DNA of 64,000 nucleotides from Paenibacillus xylanilyticus. Its GTDB lineage: Bacteria > Bacillota > Bacilli > Paenibacillales > Paenibacillaceae. The first letter of the stretch is position 1. Every line of letters begins with the position of its first letter. Made by a program: the position numbers and the translations under genes. The stretch is from NCBI RefSeq assembly GCF_013359935.1, contig NZ_JABMCB010000202.1, positions 372,001-436,000 of the forward strand, read 5' to 3'. This document shows, piece after piece, positions 24,420 through 33,264 of this stretch. The notes beneath the pieces are model-generated. The model had not been told where the DNA came from. It saw only the letters and a list, made by a program, of their open reading frames with translations, and did no database searches.

Positions 24420-25298
24420 TCAGCCCTTCACTGAGCCAAGCATGGCTCCTTTGACAAAATACTTTTGCAGGAAGGGATACACAATGATGATCGGAATGAT
24501 CGCAAAAATGACAGTTGCCGCTCTCAGTGTCCGCTCATTATAATTCAGGTCCACCGTTGAAGCAGCACCTGCCATCATGACGCTATCATCGGTGATAAAC
24601 TGCCTGATCTTGATCTGCAGCGGAAACCAGTTGGTATCCTGCAGGAAAAATAGCGGATGCTGAAACTGGTTCCACAACACCACACCGTAGAATAAAGCAA
24701 GAGTTGCCATAACGGCCTTGGATAATGGAAGAACGAAATGGAACAGCATTCGGAAATATCCACAGCCTTCAAGAAAGGCTGCCTCCTCCAGCTCCTTGGG
24801 AAATTGTTTGAAGAAGGTTCTCATGATGATTAAATTAAAGGGATTTAGAATATGCGGCAGGATCAGGACCAGCGGATTATCATAAAGTCCAATGCTGCGG
24901 ACCGTCAGGAAATATGGAACGATCGGCGCTTTGAAGATCATTGCAATCACAACGCATACCATAATCAAGGAGCCCCAGCGAAACTCTGACTTGGACAGCG
25001 GATACGCGAACAAGGCTGTCATCAGAAGAGCCAGTACCGTCCCAATAACCGTAGTGCCTACCGTCAGGAAGAAGGACTTCCACAGATCCGGTCGATCAAT
25101 GATATACTTCCATGAATCAAGCGTAAACTCTTTTGGCCACAGTGTTACCAGGTTCATGTCCACGACGCTTTTGGAACTAAATGACGTGGAGATTACGGAC
25201 AGAAGCGGTACTATGGCTGCAATGGAAAACAGGATGAGAAAAATGGTAACTCCGGTAACAAATGCTCGTTCTCTTTTGGATTCAACCATTCCTACCAA
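24420..25298 (-). CDS. Carbohydrate ABC transporter permease, LplC/AraQ type
   Basis: A 292-residue inner permease subunit with six hydrophobic segments. The coupling-helix signature EAAFLEGCGYFRMLFHFVLP (EAA-x3-G) and the ending LQKYFVKGAMLGSVKG are typical of the LplC group. The ATG at 25298 overlaps the upstream permease gene by seven bases, so the two subunits are translationally coupled. There is no ATPase gene in the operon; as usual for this class, a shared MsmX-type ATPase elsewhere must energise it. Confidence 0.93.
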   Translation of the reverse strand: MVGMVESKRERAFVTGVTIFLILFSIAAIVPLLSVISTSFSSKSVVDMNLVTLWPKEFTLDSWKYIIDRPDLWKSFFLTVGTTVIGTVLALLMTALFAYPLSKSEFRWGSLIMVCVVIAMIFKAPIVPYFLTVRSIGLYDNPLVLILPHILNPFNLIIMRTFFKQFPKELEEAAFLEGCGYFRMLFHFVLPLSKAVMATLALFYGVVLWNQFQHPLFFLQDTNWFPLQIKIRQFITDDSVMMAGAASTVDLNYNERTLRAATVIFAIIPIIIVYPFLQKYFVKGAMLGSVKG

Positions 25299-26197
25299 AG
25301 CCCCCCATCCGACACTTTTTTGGACAGTTTATTAAATACATATACCAGGATAAAGCCAATCACCGACTGAAATAATCCGACTGCCGTCGCGAAGCTATAC
25401 TGTGCTTGCTGAATGCCAGTCCGGAACACGTAGGTGTCCAAAATATCTCCCACACTGTATGTCATCGGCGTGAGCAGATTAAATACCTGATCAAATCCGA
25501 GATCCAGGAAGTTTCCGATCTCCAGCAGGAAAAGCACAAGTACGGTTGGTAAAAGCAGCGGGAACGTGATATGGCGAATTTGCCTGAGTTTCGATGCACC
25601 GTCAATCATTGCCGATTCGTAGAGTTGAGGATCGATCGCGCTAATCGCTGCCATGTACACCACAGTTCCCCACCCGGCGTCTCTCCAGATGGACGAGATT
25701 GCATAGATGGGTCTGAAATATGCACTCTCCTGCATGGCCAGCACAGGTTCCAAACCAAACCACCCAATAACGATATTGAACAATCCGCTTAAAGAAAAGA
25801 AATCGAACAGGATTCCGCCCACAATAACCCAGGATAAAAAATGCGGGATATACAGCGCCGTTTGGATTCCTTTTTTTAACGCCGATTTGCGAATCTCGTT
25901 AATCATCAGTGCCAGCAATACAGGCACCGGAAAAACCAATACAAGTTTGAGAAATCCGAGCATTAGGGTATTTCCAAAAACCCTGGCAAAATCGGGGTGG
26001 TCAATTAAGGCCTTAAAATGTTTGAGTCCTACCCACGGACTGTCACCGAACCCTTGAAATACCGAGTAATCCTTGAAGGCGATGATCGCACCGCCCAGCG
26101 GGACAAATTTAAACACAATGAGAAAAACGATACCTGGAATAGCCATCACGTATAGTGGCCAAAACACTTTCATTCGATGAAACGCAAAAACCTTCAA
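25292..26197 (-). CDS. Carbohydrate ABC transporter permease, LplB type
   Basis: A 301-residue permease. Family marks are VPLGGAIIAFKDYSVFQGF, SPWVGLKHFKALIDHPDFAR and the coupling motif ESAMIDGASKLRQIRHITFP. Six transmembrane segments. First gene of the permease-permease-binding protein-glycosidase operon. Upstream there is a good promoter with a cre-like element just behind it, and the YesN gene lies beyond a terminator, so this operon is a separate transcript likely activated by YesN and repressed by CcpA. Confidence 0.93.
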   Translation of the reverse strand: MKVFAFHRMKVFWPLYVMAIPGIVFLIVFKFVPLGGAIIAFKDYSVFQGFGDSPWVGLKHFKALIDHPDFARVFGNTLMLGFLKLVLVFPVPVLLALMINEIRKSALKKGIQTALYIPHFLSWVIVGGILFDFFSLSGLFNIVIGWFGLEPVLAMQESAYFRPIYAISSIWRDAGWGTVVYMAAISAIDPQLYESAMIDGASKLRQIRHITFPLLLPTVLVLFLLEIGNFLDLGFDQVFNLLTPMTYSVGDILDTYVFRTGIQQAQYSFATAVGLFQSVIGFILVYVFNKLSKKVSDGGLW

Positions 26198-26221
26198 CTT
26201 ATCCCCCCCAGTATCCTCTAA

Positions 26222-26235
26222 TGAATCCGCTTACA
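26222..26235 (-). promoter_or_regulatory. cre-like catabolite repression site
   Basis: Minus strand TGTAAGCGGATTCA, one mismatch from TGWAANCGNTNWCA. It starts five bases after the -10 box of the lplB promoter, a roadblock position. Confidence 0.55.
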
Positions 26236-26240
26236 AGATA

Positions 26241-26269
26241 ACTATACAGCCAGAATAATCCTCTCTCAA
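26241..26269 (-). promoter_or_regulatory. Promoter of the permease operon
   Basis: Minus strand TTGAGA (26264-26269), 17 bases, TATAGT (26241-26246), about 44 bases before the LplB start codon. Confidence 0.65.
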
Positions 26270-26310
26270 TTAGGCATTTTTAAGTTAAAACAAGTGATTT
26301 TTAAGGAAAA

Positions 26311-26340
26311 GGATGCCACTTCGAAATGAAGTGGCATCCT
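26311..26340 (-). terminator. Terminator of the yesM-yesN operon
   Basis: GGATGCCACTTC pairs with GAAGTGGCATCC around a five-base loop; on the minus strand it is followed by TTTTCCTT. Confidence 0.85.
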
Positions 26341-26346
26341 TAATTT

Positions 26347-27930
26347 TTATTGTTTTGCAAGACTTTTCCGATATTCCCTTGGTTTGAATCCGGTCCATTT
26401 CTCGAACATGCGTGCAAAATGCTGCGCATCCGAATAACCCACCTTATGGCAGATTTCATATACCTTCAAATCCGTCTGTTCAAGCAGCTCCTTGGCTTTG
26501 CTGATCCGTATGTGGGTCAAGAAATTCAAATACGTTTCGCCTGTCTTTTGTTTGAAAAATTGGCTCAGGTAATATGGATTCATGTAAAAACGAGCAGCTA
26601 ATTCAGCTAGACTGATGGGTTCATCATAATGGGCTGTAACATATTCCTTGATCTCTGAGATCATGTCCTTCTTTTTGGAAGTACGATGTTCCAGCATAAA
26701 TGCAATGATTCCGCCAATGACGTCTACCATCCATTGCTCCAGAGACGCTAGTGTCTTAAACCGTGAAATACCCTCCAAAGTTAACAGCTGACGACTCAAC
26801 AATTTATTCTGCTGAAGCTGCTGAAAAGATACCTTTCGAATGCTTAACAGAAGCAAGTTCAAGCATTGCAGTTGGAGATCTGCCGGACTGAAACCTGGTT
26901 CAGCTTCTATTCTCCTAAAGATTCGGTGGATCATTTCCACGCTTTCTCTCTCATCCATGTTGTCGATCGCGGCCTCCAAGCCAGCGATCATCTCCTCTGT
27001 AACCAGCTCGCTTTTCCCGCTCATATCCATGATCTGGGTAAACGAAATGACGGCTTCTCCGCCCTTGATCACCTGATAGCTAAGCGCATTTCGCGCTTCT
27101 TCAAAGGATTGGCTAATACCACCTGGCTGTTTCTGCACGCTTCCGATGCCAATCACACTGGAAACGTTCAGTTGTCTGAACAGGACCTCATGAAGGCGCT
27201 GTGCACTGTGAACCATATCTCTGTTCTCCAAAGCTGCACCGTGGATCACGATTACCGCAATTTGTGCGCCTGTATAGCGAAAACGATATACACTACCGTA
27301 ATGTCTGAAGACCAGATCAATCTGCCTAAAAACGGAATCAAAACCAAGATCCTTCAGACCTTCTGCGTTACTATTGATATCAATCAGGATACACGCAAAA
27401 TGTGCTCCCTCCCCAGGCATGCATCCGATCCTTAGCAGCTCCTCTTCAATTTCGGTATGGTCGCTGCCCATATCCAGAATATCTCGCAAGCCATCTTCCT
27501 GAATGCGGAGATACGTTGCCTGCTTTAAGGCATCCATTTCCTGGACTTTGCTTCGCTCTAGGCGAATCATCTCCATGACCTGACAGACACAGTCTCGCAA
27601 CTCCTGTTCCTCAACCGGCTTGTTAATGTAAAAGTTCACACCTAGCTTTATGCCTTTCTGGGCATATTCAAAGTCGGCATATCCGCTTAGCAAAATGAAT
27701 TTGCTCTGAATATCGACCGTTTTGAGCATTTGGATCATGTCCAGTCCACCGGCCTGCGGCATTCGAATATCGGTAATAACGATGTCCGGCTGCCATCTTT
27801 GAATCAGCTCGAAGCCTTCAAGCCCATTGTAGGCTGTTCCAACCACTTCACATTCCGGAATATAGCGATCTACCATCTTTTTGAGTCCTTCCAATATCCC
27901 TTTTTCATCATCGACCAAGATCAGTTTCAT
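26347..27930 (-). CDS. YesN-type response regulator (REC + AraC DNA-binding)
   Basis: A 527-residue regulator. The receiver domain (residues 1-120) has MKLILVDDEKGILEGLKKMV, the phosphorylated Asp in DIVITDIRMP and the Lys in FYINKPVEE. A long middle region follows, and the C-terminal 100 residues form a double helix-turn-helix of AraC type (EPISLAELAARFYMNPYYLS, then VYEICHKVGYSDAQHFARMF, ending WTGFKPREYRKS). Start ATG at 27930, preceded by AAGGAAGGTGAGAG; it overlaps the kinase gene end by 23 bases. Partner of the YesM-type kinase; the likely target is the permease operon next to it. Confidence 0.9.
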   Translation of the reverse strand: MKLILVDDEKGILEGLKKMVDRYIPECEVVGTAYNGLEGFELIQRWQPDIVITDIRMPQAGGLDMIQMLKTVDIQSKFILLSGYADFEYAQKGIKLGVNFYINKPVEEQELRDCVCQVMEMIRLERSKVQEMDALKQATYLRIQEDGLRDILDMGSDHTEIEEELLRIGCMPGEGAHFACILIDINSNAEGLKDLGFDSVFRQIDLVFRHYGSVYRFRYTGAQIAVIVIHGAALENRDMVHSAQRLHEVLFRQLNVSSVIGIGSVQKQPGGISQSFEEARNALSYQVIKGGEAVISFTQIMDMSGKSELVTEEMIAGLEAAIDNMDERESVEMIHRIFRRIEAEPGFSPADLQLQCLNLLLLSIRKVSFQQLQQNKLLSRQLLTLEGISRFKTLASLEQWMVDVIGGIIAFMLEHRTSKKKDMISEIKEYVTAHYDEPISLAELAARFYMNPYYLSQFFKQKTGETYLNFLTHIRISKAKELLEQTDLKVYEICHKVGYSDAQHFARMFEKWTGFKPREYRKSLAKQ

Positions 27931-29794
27931 TTCTCTCACCTTCCTTCTTCGCATTGGAACTTATATGCTGAGGTATGCCTATCCCTGGAATAAGAATTTC
28001 GATGGTCGTTCCATTTTTGATACCAGACAACACCTTAACGTAATATGAATCTCCATAATGGAGCTTAATCCGTTCTGCAATGTTGATCAGACCCAGACCG
28101 TTCTCTCCCAAATCATCTGGGTTATCCAGGCTGTATCTATTTGAAGCCGCCTGTTCCAGCAGCGCATCCAGCTCCGCCAATTTCTCTGTCGTCATTCCGG
28201 TTCCGTTGTCTGAAATTCGGATCAGAATCTCTCCGTCTTCCGTCCAGCTCCCCTCAATTTCGATACATAATGCCTGGCTGTAGCCTGCAAAACCATGGTT
28301 GATGCTATTCTCCACGATAGGCTGAAATACCAAAGGAATGATGCTGTACTCCAGCATTTCATCCGGCATGTTAACAGACAATTCGAACATATCATCGAAT
28401 CGGATGTTTTGAAGCTGCAGATAATTGGCTGTGTACTCCAGTTCATGCTTAATCGAATGGTGCCTTCCCTCTTTCCCAAGCGTTAACCGAAACATGCGAG
28501 CCAGAATTTTAATCATCCCTGCCGTTTCCTCGTCATCTTTCACCAATGCCTTCATTCGAATGGATTCCAATGTGTTGTATAGCATATGGGGGTTAATTTG
28601 ATTTTGAAGAGCAAGGAATTTGGCTTGACGCTGCTTGATCTCTCCCACGTACACCTCTTCAATTAACGTTTTGATCGTGATAATCATTTTGTTGTAGCTA
28701 TACACCAGGTTTCCAATCTCATCGTTGGTCGTTTCTTTCTCTATGGGCAGATATTGACCTACTTCTGCTTGCTTCATGCTTCTTCGAAGTGCCTTGATGG
28801 GTCTTGTAATCGTATAGCTTAGCCACAGTGAGATCAGGAAAATAATCAGACAACTTGCCACGATCACGATCATGGTCAGCCCTTTCATCTGATTGATTTT
28901 ATGCAGCAATTTGGACCTGGGAATCTCGGTTTTGATGAATAATTCCCCTTGAGAAGTCTGTTCCGATAAAATAATCCGATCTTTAGTTCCGCTGTCTCCA
29001 GAGAGATCGGATCCTGAATGGAGCAGCTGCTCCCATGTCATCCGGCCACTGGCTGCTTCGGAATGATAAACGATTTCTCTTCGATTATTGCTTATAATTA
29101 CGCTAATACCATACTTATCGCGAGCCTGCAAAAACTCAAGCTCAAGCTGAAGCAGCGTAAATGGATCGAGATCAATAAGAAGCATGCCGGCGTACGCCCC
29201 CTTGGAGTTAAACAGAACCCTGCCCACAGTCACAACAGCCCCTGCGCCTTTGTCCTCATAATAAGAACGATCGTGCAGGCCGCTAATAAAAAAGGTCTGA
29301 TCGGAATGACGGAGCTGTTTGTACCAATCCCGGGATAATAGTCTTTTCTCATCCACTCTGCTAGTCGTAGTCGTATATTGATACACACTGTTATCGCGAC
29401 TGATCAGCATTACGGTACCAATTTCGGATTTGAGCAATGAAACTCTCATGAGAAGTTGCTGTACAGCAACCCGCTGATTTACCTCCTCGTTCATGGGTAC
29501 ACTTGACCCTTCTCCGAGCTTATAGATCAATTCGTTGTCAACCAGTACGGACTTTGTAATCTTGTCATATTCTTTGATGAATTCATTCAATGAAGATTTG
29601 ATCTGAGACGTATAGAGGGAGGCAAATTCCTGTGAGGATTCTTCCAGTCCTTTGGCTGACTGCTGAAATATGAATACGCTTACAATTAATACTGGAATAA
29701 TGCACGCCAGAAGATAACTTATCATTAACTTGTTTTGAAATCTCATGTTTTTAATCCATATATGTAACTTTCTGATCCGGTTGTTATACTCCAT
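27908..29794 (-). CDS. YesM-type sensor histidine kinase
   Basis: A 628-residue membrane kinase. Two membrane helices (about 21-43 and 300-320) flank an extracellular Cache-type sensor domain. HAMP follows (YTITRPIKALRRSMKQAEVG), then the His_kinase domain with the phospho-acceptor in QINPHMLYNTLESIR and an ATPase domain (FQPIVENSINHGF, SDNGTGM, GLGLINI). Start ATG at 29794 is chosen for GGAGAG seven bases upstream. It probably senses extracellular sugar, directly or through the solute-binding protein, and phosphorylates the overlapping YesN. Confidence 0.92.
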   Translation of the reverse strand: MEYNNRIRKLHIWIKNMRFQNKLMISYLLACIIPVLIVSVFIFQQSAKGLEESSQEFASLYTSQIKSSLNEFIKEYDKITKSVLVDNELIYKLGEGSSVPMNEEVNQRVAVQQLLMRVSLLKSEIGTVMLISRDNSVYQYTTTTSRVDEKRLLSRDWYKQLRHSDQTFFISGLHDRSYYEDKGAGAVVTVGRVLFNSKGAYAGMLLIDLDPFTLLQLELEFLQARDKYGISVIISNNRREIVYHSEAASGRMTWEQLLHSGSDLSGDSGTKDRIILSEQTSQGELFIKTEIPRSKLLHKINQMKGLTMIVIVASCLIIFLISLWLSYTITRPIKALRRSMKQAEVGQYLPIEKETTNDEIGNLVYSYNKMIITIKTLIEEVYVGEIKQRQAKFLALQNQINPHMLYNTLESIRMKALVKDDEETAGMIKILARMFRLTLGKEGRHHSIKHELEYTANYLQLQNIRFDDMFELSVNMPDEMLEYSIIPLVFQPIVENSINHGFAGYSQALCIEIEGSWTEDGEILIRISDNGTGMTTEKLAELDALLEQAASNRYSLDNPDDLGENGLGLINIAERIKLHYGDSYYVKVLSGIKNGTTIEILIPGIGIPQHISSNAKKEGERNETDLGR

Positions 29795-29913
29795 ATTTAA
29801 CTCTCCATTAGTATTTTCAGTAATTTCGTTAACTTTACATCCAATTTCTGTTCCTTGTAAAGCGTTTATTGGAGATTTGATAAGTTTCTCAGCAGTAACC
29901 GGAGTGACCTCCA

Positions 29914-29942
29914 CTATAAAATCACCCTTGTTGTTTAGGCAA
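29914..29942 (-). promoter_or_regulatory. Possible promoter of the yesM-yesN operon
   Basis: Minus strand TTGCCT (29937-29942), 17 bases, TTATAG (29914-29919), leaving a leader of about 115 bases. Confidence 0.35.
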
Positions 29943-30029
29943 ACTTGACCAATCGTCCAAAGGGTAGTTTGCTGATCAGTAGCGAACATGTCCATAAAAA
30001 ATCGTATTTTCCCGCTGACATTTCACAAA

Positions 30030-30103
30030 GAGCCACCGATATCACTGGTGATCGGCTCATGTCGTGGTTTAGATAATATCTTCACGGGAGCCGATCAGGC
30101 TCC
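30030..30103. other. Two nested hairpin-forming segments between kinase and transglutaminase-like gene
   Basis: An interrupted dyad GAGCC...GGCTC at about 30030-30060 and a second, GGGAGCC-GATCA-GGCTCCC at 30087-30103, directly touching module A. No T-tract in either direction. Probably part of the repeat-rich terminator zone. Confidence 0.4.
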
Positions 30104-30174
30104 CTGCCCGTTAGTTGAACACATGCAGCCGCTCAAGTTTGCTTGGCTGCATTCCTGGTAATATTGAGCTATCG
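30104..30174. repeat. Dispersed repeat, module A (copy 2)
   Basis: CTGCCCGTTAGTTGAAC, then a GCAGCC...GGCTGC hairpin, TTCCTGGTAAT and GAGCTATCGTTTCCC. Same order of blocks as the copies at 4264 and 56784. Confidence 0.65.
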
Positions 30175-30193
30175 TTTCCCAATAAATTAATGA

Positions 30194-30802
30194 TCACAGT
30201 CGATCGGGTAGTCCGTGCAGATACATGTTTATGCAGTCTGTGTTATTCTTCAAAGTTTCGATGGTCTTCAGATTTGGCGACTTAAATATAGTCATATACT
30301 CAGATTCGTCGTACTCCTTTCGGATCATAAAAGCAAGTTTTTCTCCATCCAGTGAGAACTCTGCTTGGATTCCAGGCTTGTTCCCTCGTGCGTCCAAGCG
30401 GATCCATGAATTTATTTTTTGAATATAAACAGCATTTAAAGCATGGATACAATAGCCCGTATCTGGGGTGTCCCCAATCGTAAGTCGTTGATAACAGAAG
30501 CCAGAAGGTATTCCTGCTCCTCGTAATATGGCGCACAAAAGATTTGCCTTGGCATAACAAATACCTTCTTTGTAAACCAATGTCTCGGATGCGGAACAAG
30601 TGATTCTAGAACTCTGGATATCCCAAGAATGGGCAATTTGATCTCTGACATAGATATATGACTTTTCAATAAAATCTACTTGATCTTGTGATGCTGCTGC
30701 TAAATCCGAAGCTAGTCCAACAATTAGCGGGTGATCATAATCGACCTCTGCTGTCACGGTCAAATAATCGGTAACGACTTGAGATTCACAGATTAGATTC
30801 AT
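30194..30802 (-). CDS. Transglutaminase-like (cysteine protease fold) protein
   Basis: A 202-residue cytosolic protein. The catalytic triad of the transglutaminase-like superfamily is visible: Cys in YKEGICYAKANLLCAILR, His in GYCIHALNAVYI and Asp in WIRLDARGNKPG. In bacteria such proteins are mostly peptidases or amidases; the substrate is unknown. ATG at 30802 is preceded by AAAGGTG. Stand-alone gene. Confidence 0.85.
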   Translation of the reverse strand: MNLICESQVVTDYLTVTAEVDYDHPLIVGLASDLAAASQDQVDFIEKSYIYVRDQIAHSWDIQSSRITCSASETLVYKEGICYAKANLLCAILRGAGIPSGFCYQRLTIGDTPDTGYCIHALNAVYIQKINSWIRLDARGNKPGIQAEFSLDGEKLAFMIRKEYDESEYMTIFKSPNLKTIETLKNNTDCINMYLHGLPDRL

Positions 30803-30896
30803 TTCATCAACACCTTTCGATACTTGAATTCATACAAAAACAATCATCTCAAAAAATGGTTTAACGCTTCTTTAAGTAATTTTATATTATAGGCTC

Positions 30897-31208
30897 TCAC
30901 AATTCTAGAATATCGTCTCGATATTCTATTCCTATATCCTCGAGCAAATTATTTAAACCCAACCACAAGTTATCACAAAGTAAATAAAGCTCTTCCTTGT
31001 CAGTCAGCTCACCACGTATTACTTTTGTTGCTAACTCAACAGATCCTTCCGGCTTGATTGTTTTTTCTATGGATTCTTCCAGAGTTACGGATCTGCTGGT
31101 GTAATATTGTTTATTCAAGAGTCCAATCAATTTAGCCATTTGCCATATGAATCTGCCTTTTTTTCTGTTTGAGTAGAAACGTCCATACAACGACACAAAA
31201 TATTCCAT
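30897..31208 (-). CDS. Hypothetical helical protein
   Basis: A 103-residue frame, rich in Lys, Glu and Leu, with sensible amino acid use: GRFIWQMAKLIGLLNKQYYT, ATKVIRGELTDKEELYLLCD, WLGLNNLLEDIGIEYRDDIL. It should be mainly helical. No ribosome site precedes the ATG at 31208, and a later start (MAKLIG) is also poor, so the beginning is uncertain. Its 5' end overlaps the sigma-K-like promoter that faces the opposite way. No family recognised. Confidence 0.45.
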   Translation of the reverse strand: MEYFVSLYGRFYSNRKKGRFIWQMAKLIGLLNKQYYTSRSVTLEESIEKTIKPEGSVELATKVIRGELTDKEELYLLCDNLWLGLNNLLEDIGIEYRDDILEL

Positions 31209-31214
31209 ATATTA
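31187..31214 (+). promoter_or_regulatory. Sigma-K-like promoter before the paralogue cluster
   Basis: AC (31187-31188), 17 bases, CATATATTA (31206-31214): an exact fit to AC-N17-CATANNNTA. The ribosome site AAGGAGG and the start of the first, decayed, paralogue follow 38 bases later. A related leader with CATAGAATA (32604-32612) precedes the last paralogue, though there the AC is two bases off. Confidence 0.45.
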
Positions 31215-31251
31215 TTCTATTCCAATTTAAAAGGAGGTAATAAACAAGAAT

Positions 31252-31520
31252 ATGACTACCTTTTTAGATGCACGATCTTCATAGGATGCTAGTTTGTCGG
31301 AATAGGTTTATAGATGACCTTAAGTTGGGACAAGCCTCGTGTTCGTGTTCAGCTAAAGGTAAGATTTCAGACCAAACTCCCTTTAGCACCAGCAGAATTT
31401 ACAATTCCGACTGCCGTTTATCCCTTCTACTTTTGGTTTTACTGTGCTTGTAAAACAGATCATTATGATTCAAGTGATGATTATAATCAACCACTGCTCC
31501 TTGATGTTCACATTTCATGA
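31252..31520 (+). pseudogene. Decayed first copy of the MTTFLDART paralogue family
   Basis: It starts with a good ribosome site and MTTFLDARSS, then TAG. The remainder is recognisable across frame changes: PRVRVQLKVRFQTKLPLAPA aligns with NLRVQMKGTVSVQLPLALV of the 32648 gene, and SSDDYNQPLLLDVHIS aligns with SADDFNPPLLPQLTYSAFIS. So this is a full-length but broken fourth member of the cluster, most similar to the last intact copy. Confidence 0.8.
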
Positions 31521-31540
31521 TTTAAATTGGAGGAATTCCT

Positions 31541-31987
31541 ATGGTTCGTACACTTGATGCTCGTACTTCTCTTGGTTCTAACGGTGTTACTCCGCTTAAC
31601 GTTCCACTTACTGCAAACACGCCAACTTTGGTGGGCATCCTTGGACTAAACATTGCCAGCCCTGGCCCGCTTATTCGAACTCAGTTCAACGGAACCTATC
31701 GACTCTCGGTGGGAAATCTGTCTTCCCAACCTTCATCTATACGAATTGAGATTTTCAGAACCTCGACCAATACAGGAACACCAATCTATGTAGTCTCTGT
31801 GCCGATATTTCCATCTGAAGGAAGTATTCTGGCGAGCTTCGAAGGCTCCGATTATAATGTGCCTTCTCCTCCCTCCGGGCAACTAATCTATTCTTGCTAT
31901 ATAACATTTGTTCCAGCTTCCCCAACGGAACAAGCCACACGCATCGGGCCTGAGTGTTTTAACGCCGTTGCATACAGTGACGACTAA
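31541..31987 (+). CDS. Tandem paralogue 1, unknown beta-rich protein
   Basis: 148 residues, no signal peptide, no membrane segment. Shares with its two neighbours the N-terminus (x)TLDARTSxGSNG, a core IGLN...PGPLIRTQFNG, the pattern SIRIEIFRTS, FEGSDYNVPSPPSGQLIYSC and the end RIGPECFNAVAYSDD. Alternating hydrophobic residues and few charged helices suggest a beta-sandwich or jelly roll. Strong ribosome site TTGGAGGAATTCCT before ATG. Two Cys, in IYSCY and PECF. I do not recognise the family; the sigma-K-like box ahead of the cluster hints at a spore-surface role. Confidence 0.75.
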   Translation: MVRTLDARTSLGSNGVTPLNVPLTANTPTLVGILGLNIASPGPLIRTQFNGTYRLSVGNLSSQPSSIRIEIFRTSTNTGTPIYVVSVPIFPSEGSILASFEGSDYNVPSPPSGQLIYSCYITFVPASPTEQATRIGPECFNAVAYSDD

Positions 31988-32039
31988 CCCCCTTTTTTTC
32001 GTTATGCCTCAACAATTAATGAGGAAGGAGGAGATCCTT

Positions 32040-32492
32040 ATGGTCCAAACGTTAGATGCACGTACATCTCAAGGCTCCAATGGTCATAACATTTTAACTC
32101 CGAGTTTTACAAACGGTGTCCCACTCTTATTTGCTCAAGTAGGCCTACAGTTCAACAATCCGGGCGCATTTATTCGGACGTTTTTCTCTGGTGTTGTTGA
32201 ATTGACAGCCAGTCAACTCTCTACAAACGGTGAGCTTGTCATTGAAGTTTACCGAGACTTGGGGAGTTCACAACATTTGGTTTATCGTGCAGGCACAATT
32301 GTTATTGCCAATGAATTCTTCAGTCCTTGCGTATTCAAATTTACTGGTTCGGATTTCAACGTACCTCCACCAGTGAATGGGCAACTTGTCTATTCGGTAT
32401 ATGCCACCTTCACTTTTAATCCTCTATTTCCCGTTAGTAATATCCGGTTAGGCCCTGAGAGTTTCAATGCGACCGTTTATTCGGAGGAATAA
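32040..32492 (+). CDS. Tandem paralogue 2, unknown beta-rich protein
   Basis: 150 residues. Starts MVQTLDARTSQGSNGHNILT and ends NIRLGPESFNATVYSEE, with FTGSDFNVPPPVNGQLVYSV in between, all shared with paralogue 1. No Cys. Start at 32040 is fixed by AGGAAGGAGGAGATCCTT; the frame runs further upstream into the previous gene without another ribosome site. Gap of 52 bases after paralogue 1, so same transcript. Confidence 0.75.
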   Translation: MVQTLDARTSQGSNGHNILTPSFTNGVPLLFAQVGLQFNNPGAFIRTFFSGVVELTASQLSTNGELVIEVYRDLGSSQHLVYRAGTIVIANEFFSPCVFKFTGSDFNVPPPVNGQLVYSVYATFTFNPLFPVSNIRLGPESFNATVYSEE

Positions 32493-32647
32493 TATCTAAT
32501 TGCATCTTGTTCTGGATTGTTAGAATAAAGATAGGTATAGATCGCCCCATATAAACTTTACAAATCAAGTTAACTTGGAATTACGTCCAAGCGTATTAGC
32601 AGCCATAGAATATACTATTCTATCCCACAGAATAGGAGGTAGATTTC

Positions 32648-33070
32648 ATGACCACATTTCTTGATGCAAGAACATCACAGAATGCCAGTTTGGCTAACTC
32701 TATAGCAGTGCCGATTCTCGTCATCAATACTCCTCAATTATTTGGCCAGATTGGTCTGCAGACTGCAGGAGCAGGAGCTAACCTTAGAGTGCAGATGAAA
32801 GGGACCGTTTCCGTGCAATTACCGCTGGCTCTTGTTGGTATCACCATTCGAATAGTTAGGGGTACTTTGGCGACCGATCCGGTTATTTATTCAGCGACAT
32901 CCACATTCAGTTTGAGCGTACTTGCTCCACAAGTTATCACGTTCTCTGCCGATGACTTTAACCCACCACTGTTACCTCAATTGACGTACAGTGCATTTAT
33001 TAGTTCCAACCTATTGGGAACAGTTCGTGTAGGGCCCGAAAACTTCGATGGACTTGTTGTTTCCGACTAA
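32648..33070 (+). CDS. Tandem paralogue 3, unknown beta-rich protein
   Basis: 140 residues, no Cys. MTTFLDARTSQNASLANSIA begins it and TVRVGPENFDGLVVSD ends it; the middle FSADDFNPPLLPQLTYSAFI matches the SDxNxPxPPxGQLxYS block of the others. Closest to the decayed copy at 31252, including the upstream leader with TATTCTAT and AGGAGGTA, so these two arose by a recent duplication. A terminator follows. Confidence 0.75.
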   Translation: MTTFLDARTSQNASLANSIAVPILVINTPQLFGQIGLQTAGAGANLRVQMKGTVSVQLPLALVGITIRIVRGTLATDPVIYSATSTFSLSVLAPQVITFSADDFNPPLLPQLTYSAFISSNLLGTVRVGPENFDGLVVSD

Positions 33071-33091
33071 TTTGCACTGATGCCATGCTTG

Positions 33092-33127
33092 AAGCCCTAT
33101 CGGATTGTCACCGGTAGGGCTTTTTTA
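33092..33127 (+). terminator. Terminator of the paralogue cluster
   Basis: AAGCCCTA...TAGGGCTT stem with an inner CGG/CCG pairing, then TTTTTTAATATT. Confidence 0.9.
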
Positions 33128-33264
33128 ATATTAATTGGGTTTGCACATATCCTGGACTGCTTTCATATCATATTTACTGTAGATCATGAATCTACCTCTA
33201 TTGGATATTAGCCTGCCGCGATGACTCCCGGCGGGCAATCATATTGTTGTTCCTTATACATTAA

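Noticed and set aside
31541..33070. Assignment of the tandem paralogues to known endospore appendage (Ena, DUF3992) proteins
   Set aside because: The N-terminal Cys pair of Ena subunits is absent and the N-terminus LDARTS is different; a similar role can be only a guess.
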